From Candidatus Methylobacter oryzae (GTDB lineage: Bacteria > Pseudomonadota > Gammaproteobacteria > Methylococcales > Methylomonadaceae): a stretch of DNA of 37,892 nt. Positions 14,302-21,918 of this stretch are shown piece after piece (the stretch's first letter is position 1; each line of letters opens with the position of its first letter). Location of the stretch: contig CAMAUL010000031.1 in NCBI GenBank assembly GCA_945861405.1, forward strand, positions 1 to 37,892. The letters are read 5' to 3'. The notes under the pieces are model-generated. The model searched no databases and was not told the origin of the DNA. It was given only the letters and a program-made list of their open reading frames with translations. Position numbers and translations under genes: made by a program.

Positions 14302-15531
14302 TTAGTGCCCAACCTCGACTTTGGCACCCTTAGCCTGACCGATTTCAGCCAAGGTTTGATTAAACCAGGCCGTATCCAAGTCAAAAGGCTTGCCGCCTTT
14401 AATCCGTGGAAACTCAATCGCACGAAGCACAAAGTTTTGATCGTCATCGTGACCGATAACACCTGACTCACGACGGAAGGCACACTCAACAGCAAGATCG
14501 GCGCAAGACTTGATCAAACGAATGTCTTCGACATTGGCCGCAGAAGCACGGGCAAAATAGCCTGATTTTTGTACCAGGGTTTTTTCCGCACCGATCATTT
14601 GGGCAAACTGGTCGCCAAACCATTTACCCGGATTAACCGCATCCAGCTTGACGTGACCGAACGCATCGCGCGGCACTTCCTGTCCCTTTGCTTGCATTTC
14701 GGCAACGATAGACTCAACGCCTGCGCCTTCCGAAACGAAGATATTGACGCAATCCACTTTGTCCATCACCGCACGAAGACGCTTCGCTTCGGCGGCAAGA
14801 TCGATAGTCATTTCAGGAATAAAAACGCCATGCACTTCATAAGTGGCGCGATCCAAACCCAGCTCAGGCAACCATTCAGCGCGATCCAGCAGCTTGCGGT
14901 ATTCCACAGCGGTCGCAGCAGTCAGCCATCCGCAACTGCGGCCCATCACTTCATGGACAATCAGCATGCGCGGATTGGAATTGTTTTCGGCAACCACGTT
15001 CCAGAAGTAACGTGCGCCTTGCTCGGCAGCTGTCCAGGCACCCAGCGATTGTTTGATCGGGAACACATCGTTATCGACGGTTTTGGGCAGACCGATAACG
15101 GTCAGGCCGTAGTTGTTTTTTGCCAGGAAAGCGGCAAGATCAGCCGCAGCGGTATTGGTGTCATCACCGCCAATCGTGTGCAGAATATCCACGCCGTCTT
15201 TGACCAATTGGTCGGCTGCCACTTTCTGCGGGTCTTGACCTTCCTGAACCAGTCCGCGCTTGATGCAGTCTTTAACATTGGTTAGTTTGACGCGGCTGTT
15301 GCCGATCACCGAGCCGCCGAAACGATGCAAAAGGCCTGCTTTTTCGCGAATGGCCGGAGTGACGGTATAAAAATCGCCTAGTAACAGACCTTTGTAACCG
15401 CTACGGTAGCAGATGACTTCAATCGAAGGATCGATTTCAGTGTAACGCTCAATTAGGCTGCCGATAGCTGAGTTTAGGCAAGGGGCCAAGCCGCCCGCCG
15501 TGAGAATCGCGACTTTTTTAGGTTTGTTCAT
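14302..15531 (-). CDS. pfp: Pyrophosphate-dependent 6-phosphofructokinase
   Basis: Interconverts fructose 6-phosphate and fructose 1,6-bisphosphate using pyrophosphate instead of ATP. The glycine-rich TAGGLAPCLNSAIG site, GGDDTN (121-126), PKTVDND catalytic loop and HEVMGRSCGWL substrate block are all present in a 409-residue protein. The second Asp of GGDD, where ATP enzymes have Gly, is the accepted mark of pyrophosphate use. In RuMP-pathway methanotrophs PPi-PFK is the characteristic enzyme and is reversible, also accepting sedoheptulose 7-phosphate or ribulose 5-phosphate in studied cases. I start it at ATG 15531 (MNKPKKVAILTAGG); TTG 15543 would add four residues. fbp lies upstream on the same strand but about 330 bp of repeats separate them. 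Confidence 0.95.
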   Translation of the reverse strand: MNKPKKVAILTAGGLAPCLNSAIGSLIERYTEIDPSIEVICYRSGYKGLLLGDFYTVTPAIREKAGLLHRFGGSVIGNSRVKLTNVKDCIKRGLVQEGQDPQKVAADQLVKDGVDILHTIGGDDTNTAAADLAAFLAKNNYGLTVIGLPKTVDNDVFPIKQSLGAWTAAEQGARYFWNVVAENNSNPRMLIVHEVMGRSCGWLTAATAVEYRKLLDRAEWLPELGLDRATYEVHGVFIPEMTIDLAAEAKRLRAVMDKVDCVNIFVSEGAGVESIVAEMQAKGQEVPRDAFGHVKLDAVNPGKWFGDQFAQMIGAEKTLVQKSGYFARASAANVEDIRLIKSCADLAVECAFRRESGVIGHDDDQNFVLRAIEFPRIKGGKPFDLDTAWFNQTLAEIGQAKGAKVEVGH

Positions 15532-15863
15532 GGGAAAACTCAAAGGGTGAAATTAAAAAATGAAAATTTTATCATAGAAAGGCGGCTGTTTTTTAGTCTT
15601 TCGTATCGTTCTGACGCTCTCCGGCGTGGGAACGGTATATAGACCAAAGCCAGCTTTGGACTCCAAAAATCATGATACCGGAGTTCAAAGCTGGCTTTGC
15701 CTACATGGATGTAGGAGGTAGAGCGCCAACAGTAGGCGCTTTAGGCGACGCATGGAGCGGTTGCCGAGGAGCGGAAGCTTTGAAGTTTTAAACAGAAACG
15801 GCAAAGGTGTGCGTAGCGAACCATTTTTTAGTCTTTCGCCTTGTACCTTGTACCTAAACCAAA
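15532..15863. repeat. Gap with a repeat composite bounded by 15-bp direct repeats
   Basis: No gene is seen. TTTTTTAGTCTTTCG occurs twice in direct orientation, at 15589-15603 and 15824-15838. Between the copies lie ACCAAAGCCAGCTTTGG and GTTCAAAGCTGGCTTTG hairpins (as at 11295-11356) and a 'ggatgtaggaggtagagcgccaac...gcggttgccgagg' repeat (as at 11176). The direct repeats look like a target duplication or the scar of a recombination event around the inserted palindromes. The pfp promoter must lie near 15532-15588 (AT-rich), not assignable. Confidence 0.6.
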
Positions 15864-16868
15864 TCACCCCTCCAAATGATAGCCGACAATCCGTTCAACC
15901 TCGTTTTTCGATCCCAGAATAACCGGAACCCGCTGATGTAGGCCTTTGGGCTTGATGTCGAGGATGCGCTCGCGTCCGGTGGAACAGGCGCCGCCCGCTT
16001 GCTCGATAATAAAAGCCATCGGATTGGCCTCGTACATAATGCGCAGCTTTCCGGCTCTTGATGGATCGCGCAAATCATACGGATACATAAAAACCCCGCC
16101 GCGCGTCAGTATCCGGTAAACCTCAGCCACCATCGACGCGACCCAGCGCATGTTAAAATCTTTTTCGCGCACACCTTCTGTACCCTGCAAACATTCATCA
16201 ATATAACGGCGTACCGGGGGCTCCCAAAAACGCTGGTTCGACATGTTGATGGCGAACTCATTGGTGTCATTAGGAATCATCATGTTGGGATGCGTCAGGA
16301 TAAATTCGCCTATATCCTGATCCAGCGTGAAAGCGTTAACGCCATGCCCTGTTGTTAAAACCATCATCGTAGACGGGCCGTAAAGCACAAAACCCGCGCA
16401 AACCTGCTCGGTACCCTTGCGCAAAAAATCCTCCAGAGCCGGATCCACACCTTCGCGGCAACGCAGTATCGAGAAAATGGTGCCTACCGCCAAGTTGACA
16501 TCAATGTTTGACGAACCGTCCAACGGATCGAACAACGCCAGGTATTTGCCTTTTGGGTACTGCGAGGGGATAAGAATGATGTCGTCGATTTCTTCCGAGG
16601 CCATGCCTGCCAAATGGCCAGTCCAGTTCAGCGCATCGACCATAATGTCATTGGTGATGATATCCAGTTTCTTTTGCACCTCACCTTGCACATTTTCGGA
16701 ATCGGCGCTACCCAGTACGCCAATCAGATTGCCTTGATTAACCAGATGTGAGATTTTCTTGCACGCGGTAACCACATCGTTGAGTAATGAAGTAAATGTT
16801 CCCGATACCCCCGGCAACTCGCGCTGCTGCTCAATGATAAACTGGGTCAAAGTAACATGGTTGCTCAT
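15864..16868 (-). CDS. fbp: Fructose-1,6-bisphosphatase class 1
   Basis: Hydrolyses fructose 1,6-bisphosphate to fructose 6-phosphate, irreversibly, in gluconeogenesis and in regeneration of RuMP/Calvin intermediates. The 334-residue protein has the metal-binding signature [12 protein letters not shown] (114-125), an upstream acidic [18 protein letters not shown], the [12 protein letters not shown] block, [10 protein letters not shown], and GGVFMYPYD with [17 protein letters not shown] 16868 ([10 protein letters not shown]) is preferred because CGGAGC lies about 10 bp before it and the extra 26 residues upstream are not family-like. Together with pfp it suggests that F6P/FBP flux is controlled by a reversible PPi enzyme plus an irreversible phosphatase. 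Confidence 0.96.
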   Translation of the reverse strand: MSNHVTLTQFIIEQQRELPGVSGTFTSLLNDVVTACKKISHLVNQGNLIGVLGSADSENVQGEVQKKLDIITNDIMVDALNWTGHLAGMASEEIDDIILIPSQYPKGKYLALFDPLDGSSNIDVNLAVGTIFSILRCREGVDPALEDFLRKGTEQVCAGFVLYGPSTMMVLTTGHGVNAFTLDQDIGEFILTHPNMMIPNDTNEFAINMSNQRFWEPPVRRYIDECLQGTEGVREKDFNMRWVASMVAEVYRILTRGGVFMYPYDLRDPSRAGKLRIMYEANPMAFIIEQAGGACSTGRERILDIKPKGLHQRVPVILGSKNEVERIVGYHLEG

Positions 16869-17184
16869 TTTTTTATCGCTCCGAGGGTGTGTTGTCCGAA
16901 AAATACTGCCGATAACCAGATACTGGTTTTGCGTGTTGTAGGGCAAGAAAGCTATCTGCCTGTTATTTCAAGCTAATGGTATATTGTAAATCATAAAGCG
17001 CGGTATTGATGCGGCTAATAGTTGTCCCAAACCCAAGTTGCCGATAGATTGAATCTGTCGGCAAGGACATCAAGCCCTGCAAGCGCCTATTCGCAACTTA
17101 TCCAGCAATATAAAGGACACTGTTCCACCTTGCCAAAAAATAGCCTAAAATGCCTCAAACCCACCAACAAAAGAAGAAAAAGCC

Positions 17185-17466
17185 ATGAATGATAAGCAAG
17201 CAGAATGGATCAAGAGAAAAACAGACACAGTTATGGATCGCTTAGCGGACGAAATCCTTGCCACGTTTGCCGAGCTGGGTTTTGATGAAGCCTACATCCA
17301 AGACAAACGGAAAACATTAGTTGGCAAAAACAGATTTGATGTTTTGGTATGGTGCAATAATAACTTGGACTCAAGATGCAAGGCTGTGTTGGCCGAGAAG
17401 CAAGGGATTAGCGTAGAGGATTTGAATAAAGCCATAAGCGTTATTGTCTTTTTTGATGAATTATAG
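17185..17466 (+). CDS. Hypothetical protein, 93 aa
   Basis: Not recognised. A soluble, charged, mostly helical protein (MNDKQAEWIKRKTDTVMDRL at the start, ending ISVEDLNKAISVIVFFDEL) with one CNNNLDSRC segment holding two cysteines. The upstream AAGAAG about 10 bp before ATG is a weak ribosome-binding site. It lies 136 bp before the DUF4912-like gene in the same direction and over 300 bp from fbp, which is divergent, so it could be the first gene of the glucan cluster or unrelated. Codon-like composition and an uninterrupted frame favour a real gene. Confidence 0.6.
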   Translation: MNDKQAEWIKRKTDTVMDRLADEILATFAELGFDEAYIQDKRKTLVGKNRFDVLVWCNNNLDSRCKAVLAEKQGISVEDLNKAISVIVFFDEL

Positions 17467-17605
17467 GCAAAACGCCTCAATGGGCCGCAGACTAGACCCT
17501 GCTGAATTTACTACGTATACTTGATTAGGCTTGTTTTCCGGGGATTGCATTTTTAGGTAGATGGAAGAGCTTAAGATAAGGTAATCGTAACGTTTAAGGG
17601 CGGTG

Positions 17606-18277
17606 ATGACGTTTTTGCATTCAGGACACAATTCCAAAATCAATCTATCGGCGGAAGAAATGCTCGAAATCAGCCTGGAAATCAGTCGGAGTTTTACGCC
17701 ATATTTTTCAAGCCCGATGCCGGAGCTGGCCGAAAAAATCAGGCTTACCCCGAGCGAGCTGTTGGATATAGGCGAGGAAATAGGCCGCGATTTTGCGCCG
17801 AAACCGGCCAGCAATATTCCTGAAATCATGTCGGGCTATCCTGCCCGACACCCTTCGGGTAAATGCAAATCTGTTCCAGACGGATTTGTAATGCTGTTGC
17901 CGGTCGATCCGGGGCACCTTTATGCGTATTGGAATCTTGGTGAAAACAGGGAAATCTTTAGCCCCGTCAACGATGACAACGATCAGCTCACCTTGAGAAT
18001 TTATTCTCAACCCGAAGAAGAAAACGCGGCTTCCGAAACAGCATCATGGTTCGACGTAGCCATTGGTCGTTCTATGACTCATCAACAAGTGCCCTTACCC
18101 AACTCGGTTGATGACACGGCTTATTCAGCCGCCATCGGCCAATGTGGTGCGGATCACGGCTTTATTGAATTTGCACACTCGAACATCATTCATGCCCACG
18201 GTGGACAGACGGCGTGGCGTCAAGACCCAACTTATGGCTCGAACAAAAACGCCTCAGGTCTAGGCATCAGCCAATAA
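17606..18277 (+). CDS. DUF4912-like protein
   Basis: A 223-residue soluble protein. Residues 1-73 are predicted helical (NLSAEEMLEISLEIS, LTPSELLDIGEEIG: two similar helices that may be a repeat). From about residue 93, DGFVMLLPVDPGHLYAYWNL matches the start of the DUF4912 domain, whose members often accompany GH57 glucan enzymes; LTLRIYSQ and WFDVAIGR fit its beta strands. The two halves are joined by residues 75-96, encoded by a dispersed repeat (17830-17893) also present at trhP; the frame is kept. Function is unknown. The gene ends 5 bp before the GH57 start and is almost certainly cotranscribed with it, so a carbohydrate-recognition or scaffold role is plausible. ATG 17606 has AAGGG just upstream; GTG 17603 is an alternative. 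Confidence 0.7.
   Translation: MTFLHSGHNSKINLSAEEMLEISLEISRSFTPYFSSPMPELAEKIRLTPSELLDIGEEIGRDFAPKPASNIPEIMSGYPARHPSGKCKSVPDGFVMLLPVDPGHLYAYWNLGENREIFSPVNDDNDQLTLRIYSQPEEENAASETASWFDVAIGRSMTHQQVPLPNSVDDTAYSAAIGQCGADHGFIEFAHSNIIHAHGGQTAWRQDPTYGSNKNASGLGISQ
17830..17893. repeat. 47-bp dispersed repeat, copy B, in frame in the DUF4912 gene
   Basis: 17847-17893 matches 12829-12875 at 42 of 47 positions. Here it is preceded by a GTCGGGC/GCCCGAC hairpin (17830-17849). Together they encode about 21 residues (SGYPARHPSGKCKSVPDG) without stop codons, reminiscent of Rickettsia palindromic elements that insert in coding frames. Confidence 0.75.
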
Positions 18278-18282
18278 GCGTG

Positions 18283-19911
18283 ATGATCAAAAGCTTACTG
18301 CCGTGTGCCGGGCAAGGATTCCTGAGTATTATTCTCCACGCACATCTTCCCTATGTGCGGCACCCTGAGCATGACAGTTTTTTTGAGGAGAACTGGCTGT
18401 TCGAGGCCATGACCGAATGCTATCTGCCGCTGATCGGTGTGCTCGACCGGTTGCACGACGATAACGTGGATTACCGGCTGACGCTGTCGTTGTCGCCGAC
18501 GTTGATGACCATGCTGCGTGATGACTTGTTACAAACACGCTATTTGAAATATCTGCATACTCGGTTGGAGCTGGCTGAAAAGGAAATCATCAGAACCCGC
18601 AAGCAGCCGGAATATCAAAAATTGGCGCGACTCTACCGCCGCTTTTTCCAGAATGCGCTAACTATTTATCAGGATCGCTATCAAGGCGATTTATTGGCGG
18701 CGTTTAAAAAACACCATCTGACCGGCAAGTTGGAGTTGATAACGACCGCTGCGACTCACGGTTTTTTGCCGCTGCTCAATGTCAGCGAAACCGCAGTCCG
18801 CAACCAGATCAATACCGGCATCGCTACGTTTAAAGCCAACTTCGGCCATGCCCCGAGCGGATTTTGGCTGCCCGAATGCGGCTATTATCCTGGCTTGGAG
18901 ACGGTGCTGGCCGATGCCGGGATCGAGTATTTCTTTGTCGATAGCCATGGCGTGATGGACGCAAGTCCTCAGCCGCGCAATGGCGTTTATGCACCGATAG
19001 ACTGCGGCAACGGTGTAGCGGCATTTGCGCGGGATCCCGAGTCGTCGTCGCAGGTTTGGAGTGCGAAGGAAGGCTATCCGGGCGATGCAGACTACCGAGA
19101 ATACTACAGCGACATTGGTTTTGAGCGGGATCTGGATTATATCGCCCCCTATATTCTCGATGGCAAAACCCGCATCAACACCGGCATCAAATACCATCGC
19201 GTGACCGGCGGGAACCTGCCCAAGGAAATTTATAATCCGAGTCAGGCAAGGGCTAAGGCGCGTGAACATGCCCAGGATTTTATCGAAAAACGCAGGCATC
19301 AAATCGACCTGCTTGGCGCGAGTATGGATAGACCGCCGATGATTGTTGCCCCATACGACGCCGAATTGTTCGGCCATTGGTGGTTTGAAGGTGCATACTG
19401 GCTGGAATGCATGTTGAGATTGGCTAGCGAAAAAACCAGCGGTGTGCAGTTAAGCAGCTGCGGCGATTATTTGAAACAGCAGCCCTCGCCTCAAGTTGCA
19501 ACGCCTGCGGCATCGACCTGGGGCGATCAGGGTTATTCCGGTTACTGGATCAATGAAACCAACGGCTGGATTTACCCCTTGCTGCACAAGGCCGAACTGG
19601 AGATGGAAAAACTGGCGTGCGATGTTCAGGGATTAGCGCTTACTCCGCTACAGACGCGAGCGTTGAATCAGGCTGCCAGATCGGTTTTGCTGGCGCAAGC
19701 TTCCGATTGGCCGTTTATCATGAAATCGGGGACAACCATCGACTATGCGAACAAGCGCATCACCGATCATTTGGCCCGGTTTAACTATTTGCACGACAGT
19801 TTTCGCAAGAACAGGATCAACGAGCGTTATTTGACCGCGCTGGAGATCATGGATAATATTTTTCCGGACATTGATTTTCGGGATTACAATCTTTCAAGTC
19901 AGAAAAATTAA
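18283..19911 (+). CDS. GH57 1,4-alpha-glucan branching enzyme
   Basis: A 542-residue family 57 glycoside hydrolase, (beta/alpha)7 barrel, acting in the cytosol on glycogen-type alpha-glucan. The motif LHAHLPYVRHPEHD begins the catalytic domain; the nucleophile is E198 in GFWLPECGYYPG and the acid/base D359 in VAPYDAELFGHWWFEGAYW, matching the positions known for archaeal GH57 branching enzymes. A DUF1957 C-terminal helical domain follows (GYSGYWINETNGWIYPLLHK ... ASDWPFIMKSGT). This subgroup transfers alpha-1,6 branches. ATG 18283, six bases after the preceding stop, is used; an earlier in-frame GTG at 18280 or the frame back to 18214 would overlap the DUF4912 gene. Next genes encode starch-binding and phosphodiesterase proteins, so this enzyme sits at the head of a possible glucan-modifying cluster. 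Confidence 0.93.
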   Translation: MIKSLLPCAGQGFLSIILHAHLPYVRHPEHDSFFEENWLFEAMTECYLPLIGVLDRLHDDNVDYRLTLSLSPTLMTMLRDDLLQTRYLKYLHTRLELAEKEIIRTRKQPEYQKLARLYRRFFQNALTIYQDRYQGDLLAAFKKHHLTGKLELITTAATHGFLPLLNVSETAVRNQINTGIATFKANFGHAPSGFWLPECGYYPGLETVLADAGIEYFFVDSHGVMDASPQPRNGVYAPIDCGNGVAAFARDPESSSQVWSAKEGYPGDADYREYYSDIGFERDLDYIAPYILDGKTRINTGIKYHRVTGGNLPKEIYNPSQARAKAREHAQDFIEKRRHQIDLLGASMDRPPMIVAPYDAELFGHWWFEGAYWLECMLRLASEKTSGVQLSSCGDYLKQQPSPQVATPAASTWGDQGYSGYWINETNGWIYPLLHKAELEMEKLACDVQGLALTPLQTRALNQAARSVLLAQASDWPFIMKSGTTIDYANKRITDHLARFNYLHDSFRKNRINERYLTALEIMDNIFPDIDFRDYNLSSQKN

Positions 19912-20293
19912 TTGATTCACACTCCGGAGACATTAATGATTGATCCCCAAGCTGGAGAGACTGTGAAAGTATTGTAGAAACCGACTTAAAAAAAATCGTT
20001 TTCTCAGGTTTTTCAAGCTATTGATTATTAACTGGGTGCCGGAGTACAAACCTAGGTTTGTACTCCAAATTCTTAATACTTTCACAGTCTCTGGAGCCTG
20101 GGAACCCGCGCAACACAAGAATAACACCGAAGAAAACGAAGTGTAATGGTTAATGTAAGTTTCAGCGTGTTGGAGCCGCGACTTTAGTCGCGCTGGCAAT
20201 TGTTTCCTTCACTGTTGGTGTATTAGGAACCGTGCGCGACTAAAGTCGCGTCTCCATTTCTGTAGCTCGGGCCATTAATCACGGAGACAAAAA
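19912..20293. repeat. Gap with two large inverted repeats and a perfect 26-bp palindrome
   Basis: No gene is supported. Arms 19951-19973 and 20075-20097 (GCTGGAGAGACTGTGAAAG against its complement) match at 21 of 23 or so. Inside is a perfect 26-bp palindrome, 20041-20066 (GGAGTACAAACC... on both strands). A second pair, 20171-20193 and 20234-20256, carries GCGCGACTTTAGTCGCG-type sequence on both arms with one mismatch. There is no terminator T tract after the GH57 gene. The ribosome-binding site of the next gene is GGAGA at about 20283-20287. Confidence 0.75.
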
Positions 20294-21802
20294 TTGGACA
20301 AAATCCAACTGCTGTATGTTGCAAATGTGATTACCCGAAAAAAAGCAGGCGTCCATCAGACCTTGAGTTTTTTTATGCGGGTGGAAAACATTAGCCACGA
20401 CAAACGGGTCGATGTGCTCTGGGCGGGTGAAGACGGCGTATGGCAAACTTTGCCTGCAAGCTATCACGGTAAGCTGGAGCATGATCAGGAGTATTGGCAG
20501 GCCCAAATCAATTTTCAGCTCAGTCCGGCAAAATTGCTGCCCGGCAATATCCGGTTCGGCTTGCGCTATCAGGCTTCGGGGAGCGAGTACTGGGATAACA
20601 AACAAGGCTTAAATTATTCCAGCCAAGCCGATTCCGGCATCAAGGTAGTTTGTTCTGCGCCGGTGTTAAACATCGGTTATGCGGGCAAGCTGGATGAAGG
20701 ACAAAAAAATGTCCCGGTCACGGTGGCGGTGGACAAGTTCACCGATGCCGATAAGTTGACCATGCACTGGACGACCGACAACTGGCGGCATACCCACCAA
20801 ACTCCCTGCCATTTTAAAACCACCTACTGGGACAAAGAGGCGCTTAGCAATGCCAGAAACCCCAATCAGTACGGCACGGCAATCTGGAAAGGCTGGCTTA
20901 AGATAGGTCTGTCGTTTCGCTTGCAATACAGTATTTGCCTTGAACGCAACGGTCAGGTTTATTGGGATAACAACCACGGCAAAAATTATTCGCTCAGCCA
21001 TGAGCCGCTGAAGGTTTTGATCCTTAACCTGCATTGTTATCAGGAAGAAAACCAGGATTACAAATTCTCCCAAATAGCTAAGGCGATAGACGAGCTGAAT
21101 GCCGACGTCGTCTGTTTACAGGAAGTGGCGGAGCTTTGGAACGATGGGGCAGGGGACTGGGAGTCCAATTCCGCCAAAATCATCAATGACCGGTTGGCTA
21201 CGCCCTATCATATCCACACTGACTGGTCGCATCTGGGTTTTAACAAGTACCGCGAAGGCGTGGCCATTTTAAGCCGGTTTCCGCTGATTAAACCGGACGC
21301 CAAGTATGTGTCGGTCAGTCATGACGCATACAGCATTCATTCTCGTAAAGTGGTTGCGGCGCAAATCAACGTGCCTTATATGGGGCGGGTTAATGTTTTT
21401 TCTGCGCATTTAAGCTGGTGGGAAGACGGCTTTGCCGAGCAGTTTAATAGCCTGTGCGAGTGGGCCGAAGCCAAACAGTCGGCGCAGGTCAACGCCACCC
21501 TATTGTGCGGCGATTTTAATATCGCCGCAGGCTCGGAAGGCTATCATCTGGTGGTTGATGCTCACCAATATGACGACCAGTATTTGGCGGCCAACTCGCT
21601 GGGTCTGTTTGAAAAAATATTCAGGGTTAACGATCCTTATTGGCACGATTACCCGACTGACGATTGTCGCATCGATTATGTGTTCATGAATAAAACCAGT
21701 GAGCTGCAGGTTACGTCGGCAACGGTTTTGTTTACCGAGCAGGATTATGGCAGGGTTTCCGATCATTGCGGTTATTTGATGATTTTCGAGCCTAAGATAT
21801 AA
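20294..21802 (+). CDS. Tandem CBM21-like modules fused to an EEP phosphatase/nuclease domain
   Basis: A 502-residue protein without a signal peptide. Residues about 10-108 and 122-234 are two similar beta-rich modules, each ending in a YWDN(K/N)xGxNYS motif (EYWDNKQGLNYS, VYWDNNHGKNYSLS), the conserved end of CBM21-type starch/glycogen-binding modules. Residues about 240-502 form an EEP (exonuclease-endonuclease-phosphatase) domain with the full set of residues: N245 in LILNLHCY, E277 in VVCLQEV, H372 in FSAHLSWW, D407/N409 in LLCGDFNIAAGS, D461 in CRIDYVF, and D490-H491 in VSDH. The enzyme should be a Mg-dependent phosphodiesterase or phosphatase delivered to alpha-glucan. The TTG start at 20294 is supported by GGAGA 7 bp upstream and by family-like sequence from residue 3. 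Neighbours are GH57 and a PLD-family gene. Substrate unproven: nucleic acid, lipid or phosphorylated glucan are all possible. Confidence 0.82.
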   Translation: MDKIQLLYVANVITRKKAGVHQTLSFFMRVENISHDKRVDVLWAGEDGVWQTLPASYHGKLEHDQEYWQAQINFQLSPAKLLPGNIRFGLRYQASGSEYWDNKQGLNYSSQADSGIKVVCSAPVLNIGYAGKLDEGQKNVPVTVAVDKFTDADKLTMHWTTDNWRHTHQTPCHFKTTYWDKEALSNARNPNQYGTAIWKGWLKIGLSFRLQYSICLERNGQVYWDNNHGKNYSLSHEPLKVLILNLHCYQEENQDYKFSQIAKAIDELNADVVCLQEVAELWNDGAGDWESNSAKIINDRLATPYHIHTDWSHLGFNKYREGVAILSRFPLIKPDAKYVSVSHDAYSIHSRKVVAAQINVPYMGRVNVFSAHLSWWEDGFAEQFNSLCEWAEAKQSAQVNATLLCGDFNIAAGSEGYHLVVDAHQYDDQYLAANSLGLFEKIFRVNDPYWHDYPTDDCRIDYVFMNKTSELQVTSATVLFTEQDYGRVSDHCGYLMIFEPKI

Positions 21803-21813
21803 GGCGAAAGGCA

Positions 21814-21856
21814 GGAGTGCAAGCTTCGCTTGCTCAGCAGGCGGAGCCTGCACTCC
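21814..21856. repeat. Palindromic repeat between EEP and PLD genes
   Basis: Arms GGAGTGCA (21814-21821) and TGCACTCC (21849-21856) flank two smaller hairpins (GCAAGC, GCAGGC types). It belongs to the same look as the palindromes at 14157 and 20041, and could separate transcription of the two genes. The PLD ribosome-binding site CGGAGA follows at 21907-21912. Confidence 0.6.
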
Positions 21857-21918
21857 ACCGTTTTTCCCATTCGGCATGAGAGTAGAAGGCTCACCCCTTT
21901 TATCACGGAGATAAACCT

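Noticed and set aside
18214..18282. Longer start for the GH57 gene overlapping the DUF4912 gene
   Set aside because: The extra residues MASRPNLWLEQ are out-of-frame DUF4912 sequence; ATG 18283 right after the stop fits an operon.
18200..18290. Possible frameshift fusing DUF4912 and GH57
   Set aside because: Both parts have their own stop or start at the junction and are complete family lengths.
19933..20199. Minus-strand frame of 88 residues
   Set aside because: Falls entirely in the palindromic gap; no known motif and no ribosome-binding site.
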